Assembly: GCA_002070115.1 (NCBI GenBank)
Contig: MWCO01000013.1
Location: 1-64,000 of the forward strand
Reading direction: 5' to 3'
Source: Deltaproteobacteria bacterium ADurb.Bin207
Lineage (GTDB): Bacteria; Myxococcota_A; Polyangia; Polyangiales; Polyangiaceae
Length of the DNA: 64,000 nucleotides
Shown one piece after another: positions 37,657 to 46,744 of this stretch (the first letter of the stretch is position 1; the number at the start of each line of letters is the position of its first letter). The notes below the pieces were generated by a model, which had not been told where the DNA came from, made no database searches, and was given only the letters and a program-made list of their open reading frames with translations. The translations under genes and the position numbers were made by a program.

Positions 37657-39466
37657 AACGTCCGAACAACCGCCAGAGATCGCGGAGGTTCTTGCCCGTT
37701 GGCAAGAAACCTGGCCGACGGCGTTGCAGCTCTGGAACCCTTATGTGAGTCTGCGGGAACCGCAATGGTGTCTTACGACCGCCGAGGCGCGAGAAGCAGG
37801 TTTGCAGGATAGTTTTGCGATGATCCGTCTTCGGGGCCTTGCGGTCGTCGTCGATCTCGAAACCGTACGAAAGCTGCGTGTCGAAAACTATGCACTCCAG
37901 GTATTGGCGCATGAAATTGGTCATCACCTTCTCGTGCCGGCCAATCTATACGATTATGCGGGCTTGATGATGCGGGTGCGGTTGGCCTTGGCGGGTATCG
38001 AAGACCGGGCTCCGCTGGTCGCCAACCTCTATGCCGACCTTCTCATCAATGACAGGTTGCAGCGCACCATGGGCCAGGACATGGCATCGCTGTATCGGCA
38101 TTTGCGGGAAAAGGGTATCGGTGAAACACGAATTTTCCTTTGGTATATGCGGATTTACGAGCTTCTCTGGAGCCTGCCCCGCGGCTTTTTGTCGTGCGAC
38201 AAGAGTGAACCGGTATTGGATGCGGATGCCTCGTTGGGAGCCTCCGTCCTACGAAGCTTCGCGCGAGATTGGCTCGATGGAGCCGGTCGGTTTGCCATGC
38301 TCGCTTATCCCTATCTCATCGAAGATGCCCTACACCAGCAGGCCCTTCGCGAATTTGCACATCTTTCGGACATCACGAGCGCGGGAGTTGGCGCCGAATT
38401 GCCCGCGGGCATGGCAGAAATCCCGTCATCCGTATTCGATGGTATCGTCGATCCCCGGGAGGAAGTCCTCCAAAATGCGCCGAATCACCAGGAGGCAGAC
38501 TCGCCCGGTCGCGCCAAGCCCGGTTCTTTGACCGCGATAATCCCAGGCTCGGATGCCTCGACCGGGCCACAACAGCGTTATATGCAGCCTGGCATCTATG
38601 TGGACTTGATGCGGCAGATTCATCCAGACGTCGACGAAGATCGGTTGATTGGACGTTATTATCGCGATGTGGTCACCCCCCATCTCGTGCCGTTTCCCGT
38701 CGAAGCCTTGGGCGAGCTTTCGGGGGATGTCTTGCCAGAGGGAACCGATCCCTGGGAGCCCGGCGACCCGATCGAAGACCTGGACTGGTTCGAATCCGCG
38801 CTACTTTCCCCAATCGTGATTCCCGGAGTCACGACCCGCCGTCGCGTGTACGCAGAAGATATCGCGGAGCCGGAAAAAGAGAAACCTTATCATCTTTATG
38901 TGGGTATCGATTGTTCCGGATCCATGCATAACCCCCGTCGCACCTTCTCCTGGCCAGTTTGTGCTGGGGCATTGGTTTCGTTGTCCGCCTTGCGGGTGGG
39001 AGCGCGGGTGATGGCTTGCCTGTCGGGGGAACCGGGCTCGTTCATGGAAACCCGGGGATTCATCAAGGAAGAAAACGAAGTGCTGCGCGTATTGACATCC
39101 TATCTCGGTACAGGCTACGCCTTCGGGATTCCTCGATTGGAGACCGAGCATCTCCAAAACGCCAAAGAAAAAACGCATTTGCTGATCGTGACCGACGACG
39201 ATATTTTTTCGATGCTTGCAGCGCCACGATCGGACGGTCAAACCAATTACGATATTGCCGAACAGGCTCTACGGCGGGCGGGGGGCGGAGGAACCCTGGT
39301 CTTGCACGCACGGGCCGAGTGGCGTCCCCAAGAAGCCGAACGCTTGCGGCAGATGGGATGGGTCATTCATTATGTCACCGATGAAAACGCCCTATTTGAT
39401 TTTGCAAAAGCCTTTGCGAATCGTTTCTATCGCTCACAAGGAAACCCAACATGCAAAAGGCCGTGA
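37646..39466 (+). CDS. vWA domain protein with HEIGHH metallopeptidase-like motif
   Basis: 606 residues from ATG 37646, with GGAGC just upstream; it overlaps the previous gene by 11 bp. An N-terminal domain carries AHEIGHHLL at H89-H94, an HExxH zinc-peptidase signature, followed by NLYADLLINDRLQ, as in DUF2201-type putative peptidases. The C-terminal vWA domain has an intact MIDAS: DCSGS (D422, S424, S426), a threonine near 488 in GTGYAFG, and TDDD. Together with the MoxR ATPase it matches the MoxR/vWA remodelling pair. The combined peptidase-like domain could cut a client protein (inference). Confidence 0.82.
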   Translation: MTRETSEQPPEIAEVLARWQETWPTALQLWNPYVSLREPQWCLTTAEAREAGLQDSFAMIRLRGLAVVVDLETVRKLRVENYALQVLAHEIGHHLLVPANLYDYAGLMMRVRLALAGIEDRAPLVANLYADLLINDRLQRTMGQDMASLYRHLREKGIGETRIFLWYMRIYELLWSLPRGFLSCDKSEPVLDADASLGASVLRSFARDWLDGAGRFAMLAYPYLIEDALHQQALREFAHLSDITSAGVGAELPAGMAEIPSSVFDGIVDPREEVLQNAPNHQEADSPGRAKPGSLTAIIPGSDASTGPQQRYMQPGIYVDLMRQIHPDVDEDRLIGRYYRDVVTPHLVPFPVEALGELSGDVLPEGTDPWEPGDPIEDLDWFESALLSPIVIPGVTTRRRVYAEDIAEPEKEKPYHLYVGIDCSGSMHNPRRTFSWPVCAGALVSLSALRVGARVMACLSGEPGSFMETRGFIKEENEVLRVLTSYLGTGYAFGIPRLETEHLQNAKEKTHLLIVTDDDIFSMLAAPRSDGQTNYDIAEQALRRAGGGGTLVLHARAEWRPQEAERLRQMGWVIHYVTDENALFDFAKAFANRFYRSQGNPTCKRP

Positions 39467-40026
39467 CCATTTCTGAATTGATTCATCATATCAAGCAGTG
39501 CCCGTCGGAATTTCTCGACATGCCCGCCCGCGGCGAAAATGACGACGGAGTTCATACGCTTGCGTTGGTCAACGATATCCTGCGTTATATATGCCATTGT
39601 CCAACGACGCCCTGCCTGCTGACGGTGGAGGGCAAAGCCGACAAGACTGCGGAATGGCGTTTATGGCAAGTCTGCTGTTGGGCTTTGTCCCATCCCGTGT
39701 TTTTCGAGGCAGGCCCCGCCGCCCAATGGATACCTCTATTTTCCGGCAGGCTCGACGAGGTTTCGACGTTGGTGGAGACGGAAAAGTGGGTGACGGACGA
39801 AGAGCGCGCGGAGGAATTGGCCCGAATTCTTCTCTCCCATGCGGCAATCATTCCGGAGGGGGAAGATGCGACCATCGCAGCCGACCGTCTGGATGCCATC
39901 GATACGGTCAAGCGAATGAAGGTCATCGAGCAGACTCGTCAAGCAGAGCTGCGAACGCAAGAAATCAGGCGTCAGATGGCGGCGCGGGCAGCCCGGGAAG
40001 CCGCCAATGCCTACGGGAGGGAATGA
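39451..40026 (+). CDS. Small unknown operon protein with charged C-terminal helix
   Basis: 191 residues. ATG 39451 lies inside the end of the vWA gene, with AAGGA eight bases upstream; the stop overlaps the next start (ATGATGA). The N-terminal 120 residues are mixed and contain several cysteines and tryptophans (RYICHCPTTPC, WRLWQVCCWAL). The C-terminal 60 residues form a long charged helix or coiled coil (KRMKVIEQTRQAELRTQEIR). No family recognised. Its place between the vWA and ligase genes suggests a linking or carrier role, but this is inference. Confidence 0.7.
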   Translation: MQKAVTISELIHHIKQCPSEFLDMPARGENDDGVHTLALVNDILRYICHCPTTPCLLTVEGKADKTAEWRLWQVCCWALSHPVFFEAGPAAQWIPLFSGRLDEVSTLVETEKWVTDEERAEELARILLSHAAIIPEGEDATIAADRLDAIDTVKRMKVIEQTRQAELRTQEIRRQMAARAAREAANAYGRE

Positions 40027-41372
40027 TGAACCCCGTCGAGGGCCTTACGGATCGACAGAGATTCCCGCTGATCGACGATTTGCGACTGCTGCATCGTCTG
40101 CGGCAGGACGAAAGCGCCCCACGCTTCAATTTTGCCTCGGGGGACCGACTCGATGGCGCCGGACTCGAGAAGGTACACGAGTATCGTCGGTCGCTGGACA
40201 CGCAGCCATTTTGGCTGCCAGGACAACTGCCGGCGTGGATGACGACGTTTCTGGATTGGTGTCAACGACAGGTGCCCGCGTATAGGGATATTGGCTCTTG
40301 CTTTCAGGCCATTCCCACCTTGCGGCGACCGCAGATCGCTGCCCGTCCTTGGCAATACGTGGCGGCGGAAGCACGTCTGGAGGACATGCTGGTTTTTTGT
40401 ACCTCCGGAACGACGGAGGCGCCCATGGACGTCCTGGCAGATCCGGTATCGCAGGCGTGTTGGCTTCCGCAACTCGAATCCATTCTTGAACGGGATCGGA
40501 TTCGTTTCGACCGGGAGGGGCAGAAGGTGGCGATTTGTCTGGTATGCGATCAAAAGGATACGCTCACGTACGCTTCGCTCTCGACGTGGCTCGGCGGGGC
40601 GGGGGTTCTCAAAATCAACCTCAATCCCGAAGAATGGAGCAAGCCCGAGGATCGTTGTGTCTATCTCGAACGGTACAACCCTGAAATCATCACGGGCGAT
40701 CCGTTTTCGCTGTGGAGCATGGCTCGTGTAGCGCCTCGTATCAGACCCAAAGCGATGGTTTCGTCGGCGATGACGTTGCACCAGGGGGCCAGGCAGCTTT
40801 TGCAGCAACAATTTGGTTGCCCGGTTTATGACATTTATTCCCTTACGGAATGCCGTATGATTGCGGTATCCACCGAGCCGGCTAGGTATCGTTTGATTCG
40901 CCCCGAACTCTATGTGGAGATCCTTTCGCCAGACAGCGATATTGCCGTGCCCGAGGGCGCGGTCGGCGAAATCACGGTGACAGGGGGGAACAATCCCTTT
41001 TTGCCGCTCGTGCGGTATCGAACCGGTGATTTTGCTTCGCTGAAATATGTGGATGGACACCCATGTCTTTGCGATCTCGAAGGCCGCTCCCCCGTCATTT
41101 TTTTGCGTCAGAATCGGGAATTCCTCAATCCCATCGATATCTCACGCGCGTTGAGCAAGGTTGCGCTGGCGGGCTTTACTCTGCATCAGCGTGAGGATTT
41201 ATCCCTGGAATTTTCCGCCTGGGGTGCGGAACTCGAGGCCAGGTCCTTGGAAACGACCCTGAAGCAGCTTTTTGGTGATGCCATTCCGCTGCAAATGACC
41301 CTTTCCGTCGAATCGCCCCCAAGCCCCCAAAAAGTAAAATATACTAGTGAAATCAATGAGATAGAAATATAA
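40023..41372 (+). CDS. Adenylate-forming enzyme, phenylacetate-CoA ligase (PaaK)-like
   Basis: 449 residues. Motifs of the AMP-binding superfamily are in order: phosphate loop CTSGTTEAP near 125, adenine/acyl motif YSLTECRM, the hinge-region RYRTGDF, and a C-terminal lysine in PQKVKYTSE. It activates a carboxylate as acyl-AMP and may pass it to CoA or another nucleophile. No aromatic-degradation genes lie nearby, so the PaaK pathway role is unlikely. It starts inside the previous stop codon, and pnuC follows two bases after its own stop, so it belongs to the NAD-linked operon. Confidence 0.85.
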   Translation: MMNPVEGLTDRQRFPLIDDLRLLHRLRQDESAPRFNFASGDRLDGAGLEKVHEYRRSLDTQPFWLPGQLPAWMTTFLDWCQRQVPAYRDIGSCFQAIPTLRRPQIAARPWQYVAAEARLEDMLVFCTSGTTEAPMDVLADPVSQACWLPQLESILERDRIRFDREGQKVAICLVCDQKDTLTYASLSTWLGGAGVLKINLNPEEWSKPEDRCVYLERYNPEIITGDPFSLWSMARVAPRIRPKAMVSSAMTLHQGARQLLQQQFGCPVYDIYSLTECRMIAVSTEPARYRLIRPELYVEILSPDSDIAVPEGAVGEITVTGGNNPFLPLVRYRTGDFASLKYVDGHPCLCDLEGRSPVIFLRQNREFLNPIDISRALSKVALAGFTLHQREDLSLEFSAWGAELEARSLETTLKQLFGDAIPLQMTLSVESPPSPQKVKYTSEINEIEI

Positions 41373-41374
41373 CC

Positions 41375-41983
41375 ATGTCGGTCCTCGAACTCGTTGCCGT
41401 GATTTGTGGCTTTCTTTGCGTCTTGTTGACCATTCGGGAAAACATCTGGTGTTGGCCGGCGGGCCTCGTTCAGGTCACGCTCTATGTCTTCATTTTTTTC
41501 GAGGCCAAGCTTTATTCCGATGTTCTTTTGCATATCATCTATATTTTCATGAATCTTTATGGCTGGTATTTCTGGCTTCATGGGGGCCGCGAGCGTCAGA
41601 AAGCCAAGGTTACCGGACTAGGGCTGCCACTTTTTGTGGCTTCTGCGGCGTTGTCCGCGGCTGGCACACTTGCGCTTGGCTATATGATGGAAAGTCGTAC
41701 GGATGCTTCTTATCCCTATGCGGATGCTTTCACCACCGCGTTCAGTCTGATGGCGCAATGGCTCATGTCCCGAAAAAAGTATGAATCATGGGATTTTTGG
41801 ATCAGCGTGGATGTGGTGGCCATTTATATATATGGTGCAAAAGGGCTGTATGCGACTGCGCTGCTTTATGTTGCGTTTTTGGTGATGGCCGTCCTTGGAC
41901 GCCGCAAGTGGTATCATTCGATGCGACAGTCTGAGGAAATCCGGCGTGTCGAATCGCGCCCGGAATGGGAGCCGGCATCATGA
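41375..41983 (+). CDS. pnuC: Nicotinamide riboside transporter PnuC
   Basis: 202 residues with about seven hydrophobic segments. Landmarks of PnuC are RENIWCWPAGLVQ, NLYGWYFW, LMAQWLMSRKKYESWDFWISVD and the final IYGAKGLYATALLYVAF. It carries nicotinamide riboside across the inner membrane by facilitated diffusion, drawn by phosphorylation inside the cell. Its stop overlaps the nadR start (ATGA), so importer and kinase are made together. Confidence 0.93.
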   Translation: MSVLELVAVICGFLCVLLTIRENIWCWPAGLVQVTLYVFIFFEAKLYSDVLLHIIYIFMNLYGWYFWLHGGRERQKAKVTGLGLPLFVASAALSAAGTLALGYMMESRTDASYPYADAFTTAFSLMAQWLMSRKKYESWDFWISVDVVAIYIYGAKGLYATALLYVAFLVMAVLGRRKWYHSMRQSEEIRRVESRPEWEPAS

Positions 41984-42984
41984 AAATCGGGCTGACCCTG
42001 GGCAAGTTTTCCCCCTTGCATAAGGGGCATCAATTCTTGATTGAGACCGCTCTGGGCGAAGTGGACAAGCTTTACCTACTACTTTATGACAGTCCGGAAA
42101 CGACAACGATTCCGCTATCGGTTCGGGCGGGCTGGGTGCGGCGTATGTATCCGCAAGTGCAGGTGGTGGAAGCCTGGGATGGACCTTCCGATGCCGGATA
42201 TACCCCCGAGGTAATTCGTATTCAGGATACCTTTGTTCTTTCGCATTTTCACGATAAAAACATTACTCACTTTTACTCCAGCGAGCGCTATGGGGAACAC
42301 GTCAGCAAAGCCCTGCGAGCGGTCAATCGTGTGGTCGATAGGGCGCGTCGGAAAGTGCCGATTTCAGGCACGCAAATTCGTGAAAATCCTTATGCCGCGC
42401 GGCAATATCTATCGGATGTGGTCTATCGAGACCTCATCGTCAATGTGGTGCTGATGGGTGCGCCTTCCACGGGAAAAACGGTGTTGGCCGAATATCTTGC
42501 CCAACGTTTCCATACCGTTTGGATGCCGGAATACGGGCGAGAATACTGGGATGCCCACCAAATAGACCGTCGCTTGACCCAAGCACAATTGGTGGAAATC
42601 GCAGAAGGTCATCTCGAGCGGGAAGAACGACAGTTGCTACGGGCCAATCGCTATCTATTTACGGACACCAACGCTCTGACGACGCGTCTGTTTTCGTATC
42701 ATTACCACGGAACCGCCGATCCAACGCTCGAGGCGCTCGCCGACCGATGCGCGAGCCGCTACGATCTTTATTGCGTTTGCGTTCCCGACTTTCCTTATGT
42801 GGTTTGTCCGGACCGCTCCGGAGAGGGGAGTCGTCTCATTCTGCAAAAACAGTGTCTTGCGGACTTGCATTGCCGGAAAATTCCGTATTTGCTGGTAGCT
42901 GGCAGCGTGGCCGAGCGCGCCGACCAGATCGCCCGCGCCCTCGAAGGGTTGCAGAAATACACGAACCCCTGGCGGCTCGGGTAG
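41980..42984 (+). CDS. nadR: Bifunctional NMN adenylyltransferase / ribosylnicotinamide kinase NadR
   Basis: 334 residues. An N-terminal nucleotidyltransferase domain has FSPLHKGH (H14-H17) and PISGTQIRENP. A C-terminal P-loop kinase domain has GAPSTGKT near residue 160. It phosphorylates nicotinamide riboside to NMN and adenylates NMN to NAD. There is no N-terminal helix-turn-helix, so it is not the E. coli-type repressor. ATG 41980 overlaps the pnuC stop by 4 bp. Last gene of the seven-gene operon. Confidence 0.94.
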   Translation: MKIGLTLGKFSPLHKGHQFLIETALGEVDKLYLLLYDSPETTTIPLSVRAGWVRRMYPQVQVVEAWDGPSDAGYTPEVIRIQDTFVLSHFHDKNITHFYSSERYGEHVSKALRAVNRVVDRARRKVPISGTQIRENPYAARQYLSDVVYRDLIVNVVLMGAPSTGKTVLAEYLAQRFHTVWMPEYGREYWDAHQIDRRLTQAQLVEIAEGHLEREERQLLRANRYLFTDTNALTTRLFSYHYHGTADPTLEALADRCASRYDLYCVCVPDFPYVVCPDRSGEGSRLILQKQCLADLHCRKIPYLLVAGSVAERADQIARALEGLQKYTNPWRLG

Positions 42985-43294
42985 TTTGACGAGCCCACAT
43001 GGTTCACGGCGGGCGGTACGGATCCATCTCACGGGGGTGGGGAGGCACCGGGTCGGGCAAGCCGTGCGAGGGCGAAAGAAAACGACGAAGCGAGGGCCGG
43101 GAGCATCGGTGGGGTGATGGCGGGATAGGTTGGCTCGACAAAGGTGAAAAAGTTAAGAAATCGGCGCGGTGGGAACACTCGGCCCACGGAAGCGTCAGGG
43201 GTTTCGAGTCACAAAATTTTCTGAATGGAATACCGTTGAAAATCGTCTATGCACGAGGCTGCTTTCCCTATGCGCGCGTGCTAATCAAGAGGTC
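42985..43294. other. Intergenic stretch after nadR
   Basis: A 310-bp region following the operon. A frame with one start codon runs through it into the LolA-like gene, but its composition is not protein-like. There is no clear terminator. AGAGG at 43288 serves the next gene. Confidence 0.45.
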
Positions 43295-44053
43295 ATGATG
43301 CTTCATCGCCTAGCCCGATGCCTGGTCATTGTCGTCGTAGGAGCTGGTTTGTCGCTCGTTTCGCCGGTCGCGACTTCGGATGGCGTTCCCGAAGCTCAGG
43401 CCGCGGAAATATCAGCCGCGGAGATTGTGCGCAAAGCCGATGAGGTGAGAAATCCAGACGAGTCGTACTTCTTGCGGGTGGAGGTGCAGACGTCGGAGCA
43501 TCCGGACCGTCCTTCGGAATTCGAGGTTTCTTTGTTGGGCAATGATAAAACGCTCATCAAGACGGTGAAACCCAGCCGTGATCGGGGGCGCAATATGCTG
43601 ATGCGTGGCACGGAGATGTGGGCTTATATACCCAATCTCAAGCGGGCGGTGCGGGTCAGTTTGAGTCAGCGATTGGTGGGGCAGGCGGCGAACGGGGATA
43701 TAAGCCGGATGCGATGGTCTGGGGATTACGATGCCGTGATCGAGTCGCAGACCGAGCGGCATTGGACGTTGCTGTTGACGGCAAACAAGACTGGGCTGAC
43801 GTATGCCAAGCTCCGCGTGGTGGTGGCGAAAGGGACCTATCATCCGGAGAAGGCGGAATATCTGACGGCTACGGGAAGACTCCTAAAAAAAGCTGAATTT
43901 GCGGCTTACCGCGAGTTGTGTGGGCGTCAGCGGCCTACCGAGATACGGATTCAGGATGGGGTTCGTCCCGACGAGCGCGCGGTGATCAAGGTGTTGGCCA
44001 TGGAGGTGCGCAAGTTCCCGGCCTCATTGTTCGTGCCCGAGAATCTCGAGTAG
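43295..44053 (+). CDS. Outer-membrane lipoprotein-sorting (LolA/LolB-like) family protein
   Basis: About 252 residues from ATG 43295, preceded by AGAGG. A signal peptide ends near AEAQAAE. The body matches the COG2834-type fold: VRKADEVRNPDESYFLRVEV, MRGTEMWAYIPNLKRAVRVS and SRMRWSGDYDAV. Such periplasmic lipid-binding proteins are usually encoded with an outer-membrane barrel and an RND/MMPL exporter. Here a barrel-like gene follows, but no exporter is present in the window. Confidence 0.8.
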   Translation: MMLHRLARCLVIVVVGAGLSLVSPVATSDGVPEAQAAEISAAEIVRKADEVRNPDESYFLRVEVQTSEHPDRPSEFEVSLLGNDKTLIKTVKPSRDRGRNMLMRGTEMWAYIPNLKRAVRVSLSQRLVGQAANGDISRMRWSGDYDAVIESQTERHWTLLLTANKTGLTYAKLRVVVAKGTYHPEKAEYLTATGRLLKKAEFAAYRELCGRQRPTEIRIQDGVRPDERAVIKVLAMEVRKFPASLFVPENLE

Positions 44054-44099
44054 CCGGACGGCTTGGGGCGACGAAATCACCCTATCGTGATACAAGGGG

Positions 44100-45347
44100 G
44101 TGGTGCGTCTTGGTGTATTTTCGTTCATGGTATGCGGTGGGGGGTGTGTGGCTTCGACGGTTTTCGCGGGGGATTGGGAGCATTCCGACGATTTCGAATT
44201 GGGGTATCAAGGGTCTTATGTATTCGAGGCCAGGACGCTATCGCGAAACCGTCCCTATGCTTCGGCAGCGCATCGGACTTCGGTGTATTCCGAGGAGAGC
44301 CCGACCCGTTGGCGTTTGGATGCATCGCTGCGAGGCTGGGTGGATGTTCGGGGAGACCTGGAAAACGAGGTGCAGCCCGAACTCGATGTGCGGGAGCTGA
44401 GCCTTTCTCGCGCCGATGACTACACGGATATTCGGCTCGGGCTTCAACAGATCGCGTGGGGAGAAACCTTTGGGGTGCCCATCGCGGATGTCGTCAACCC
44501 AAGGGATTTGCGCGACCCTCTGTTTCTGGAAATGGATTGGGTGCGTCGTCCGACCTGGACAGCCAATGTGCAGGTCATGGTGGAGTCGTTGCGGTTGCAA
44601 GCCGTGGCGACGCCACTGCCGAGAAACAACGAGTTGCCGGAGCGAGGTTCTGCCTACGACCCTTTTCCGCCGGTTCTTAAGGGCGTCGAGGTGGAGCCGC
44701 AGCGTGAGTTTTCGCTTGGTCGATTCGGTCGTGATGGGGAATATGGGGGACGATTGGGGTATTTATTCGATTTTGGCCTCGATGTGGGGCTATTGTACTT
44801 TTTCCATTGGAATCGTGTTCCGGTGTACGAGCTGGCGATGCAGGGGGGGCGGCCCGTGGTGGTGCCGTTTCAGGATCGGATTCACACGGCAGGGATAACG
44901 GTTTCCATGGCGTTCGAGGATTGGGTGTTGCGAGGCGATGGGGTGATGCATGGGAATGTGCCGTGGATGACGCGGGATCTGCAAGGGACGCGGCGTATCG
45001 ACTATCTCCAGGCGATTGTGGGGGTAGACAGAACGACGGAATCCGGATGGACCCTGGGAGCGCAATTTCACATTGATTATCGAGGGGATAGGATGCTCAC
45101 GTGGGGCAGCGGACGGATTCAGAAATCGCTATGGGATGGCGATTTGGAGCCACAGATTTTTGCGTATATTGGGGTGGACAATACGGATCGATGGGTGCAG
45201 CCGCGGATTGACTGGCATGTGTTGTCGTTATGGACGCTTTCCGTGCGCGCGGATCTGGTGTGGGGGACGACGGGTGATCGTGCTGGAGATCTGGGGTTCA
45301 TCGATGGGCGTCATCGCGTCATGATGTGGACGAGTTTACGGCTGTGA
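44100..45347 (+). CDS. Outer-membrane beta-barrel protein (DUF1302-like)
   Basis: About 415 residues starting at GTG 44100 or ATG 44127. A signal sequence is followed by alternating beta strands. LGLQQIAWGETFGVPIADVVNPRDLRDP contains the WGE...VNPRD motif of DUF1302-type barrels; the C-terminal strand ends in a short aromatic-free LRL. It lies 46 bp after the LolA-like gene, so the two probably act together at the outer membrane. Confidence 0.75.
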   Translation: MVRLGVFSFMVCGGGCVASTVFAGDWEHSDDFELGYQGSYVFEARTLSRNRPYASAAHRTSVYSEESPTRWRLDASLRGWVDVRGDLENEVQPELDVRELSLSRADDYTDIRLGLQQIAWGETFGVPIADVVNPRDLRDPLFLEMDWVRRPTWTANVQVMVESLRLQAVATPLPRNNELPERGSAYDPFPPVLKGVEVEPQREFSLGRFGRDGEYGGRLGYLFDFGLDVGLLYFFHWNRVPVYELAMQGGRPVVVPFQDRIHTAGITVSMAFEDWVLRGDGVMHGNVPWMTRDLQGTRRIDYLQAIVGVDRTTESGWTLGAQFHIDYRGDRMLTWGSGRIQKSLWDGDLEPQIFAYIGVDNTDRWVQPRIDWHVLSLWTLSVRADLVWGTTGDRAGDLGFIDGRHRVMMWTSLRL

Positions 45348-45590
45348 GGGGAGGCTGGGGGGGGGAAGCAGGCAGCGGGGAGTTCGTCGATTCGGTGGTG
45401 GAAAGGCTTGCACAACCGCTCGATGTCCATTACCAGAACGGACGCAGCGCGTCCTTGCGCGGCATCGATTCGATGCGGAAGTACTCTGCCTGTGGCGGAG
45501 GTATCCAGCGCAGGAATAGGAAACGCCTCGGCGATTCGAAAGGCAGGCTGCAACAATCGAACGCGAACCTATCGCTTAAGGGAGAACGCC

Positions 45591-46667
45591 ATGAAAGAGG
45601 TCGTCGTTGTCGGAGCAGGTCGTATCGGCTCTACCATCGCGCATATGCTCGCGCATTGTGGGGACTATCGAATTACGCTCGTGGATCGCAGCCAGGAGCC
45701 GCTTTCCGAGATTGAAACGGGGCCAGCGCTGACGACCGCGGTGTTGGACATCACGGATGAAGCGTCGCTTGTTCGTCTTCTCACTGGGAAGTACGCTGTC
45801 GTGAGTGCCGCTCCGTTTCAGCTTACGGTGGCGATAGCGACGGTGGCGGCCAAGGCGGGGGTTCATTATCTCGACTTGACGGAGGATGTGGAGTCGACGC
45901 GCAAGGTGATCGAGATTGCGGCATCCGCGAAGACGGCGTTCATTCCGCAAAGCGGTCTTGCGCCAGGGTTCATTTCCATCGTGGCCAATGATCTGGCGGG
46001 GCGTTTCGATTCTCTCGATACGATCCGCATGCGCGTTGGGGCGTTGCCGCAGTACCCGAGCAACGCGTTGAAGTACAGTCTGACCTGGAGCACGGATGGG
46101 GTCATCAACGAATACATTCAACCGTGCGAAGCGATCGTGGATGGCAAGCGTATGGAAGTTGCCGCCCTCGAAGGCTTGGAGGAGTTCTCGCTGGACGGCG
46201 TGCAATATGAAGCTTTCAACACGTCGGGCGGGTTGGGTTCCCTCACCGATACCTACAAGGGAAAGGTGCAAACGCTGAACTACCGAACCATTCGTTATCC
46301 GGGTCATGCGGCGATCATGCGAATGTTGTTGCAAGACTTGCGGCTCAAGGATCGTCGTGAGGTGCTCAAGGACGTGCTGGAAGCCGCGGTACCGATGACA
46401 TCCCAGGACGTGGTGGTGATACTCGTGACCGTATTGGGTCAGCGTCAAGGCCGATTGATGCAAGAAACGTACGCCAATAAGATTTACAGTGGGCTGGTCG
46501 CGGGTCGACAGATGACGGCGATTCAGATTACGACGGCGACGAGTGCGTGTGCGGTATTTGATTTGTTGGCTACCGGCAAGCTGCCGCAGAAGGGTTTCAT
46601 TCGCCAGGAGGACATCACGCTGGAAGCATTTTTGGAAAATCGCTTCGGCGCGCCTTATCGTCAGTAG
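45591..46667 (+). CDS. Saccharopine dehydrogenase / lysine 6-dehydrogenase-like oxidoreductase
   Basis: 358 residues from ATG 45591, preceded by AAGGGAG. The N-terminal dinucleotide-binding fold has VVGAGRIGSTIA; it continues with VVSAAPFQLTVAI, HYLDLTED and GLAPGFISI, the landmarks of the saccharopine dehydrogenase/lysine 6-dehydrogenase family. It probably oxidises or reduces an amino acid at its epsilon-amino group with NAD(P). Substrate cannot be told from the sequence. A longer frame to 45408 has no support. Confidence 0.85.
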   Translation: MKEVVVVGAGRIGSTIAHMLAHCGDYRITLVDRSQEPLSEIETGPALTTAVLDITDEASLVRLLTGKYAVVSAAPFQLTVAIATVAAKAGVHYLDLTEDVESTRKVIEIAASAKTAFIPQSGLAPGFISIVANDLAGRFDSLDTIRMRVGALPQYPSNALKYSLTWSTDGVINEYIQPCEAIVDGKRMEVAALEGLEEFSLDGVQYEAFNTSGGLGSLTDTYKGKVQTLNYRTIRYPGHAAIMRMLLQDLRLKDRREVLKDVLEAAVPMTSQDVVVILVTVLGQRQGRLMQETYANKIYSGLVAGRQMTAIQITTATSACAVFDLLATGKLPQKGFIRQEDITLEAFLENRFGAPYRQ

Positions 46668-46744
46668 ATCGTTGCTTTCCCCCTGCGCTTCCCACGCCAT
46701 GCAAGCAGCGCACATCTAGTAATCACAAGCTGTCTTGGTGCCCG

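Noticed and set aside
40023-41372. Calling the ligase paaK
   Set aside because: The superfamily motifs fit, but no phenylacetate genes are present and the neighbours are NAD and MoxR-vWA genes.
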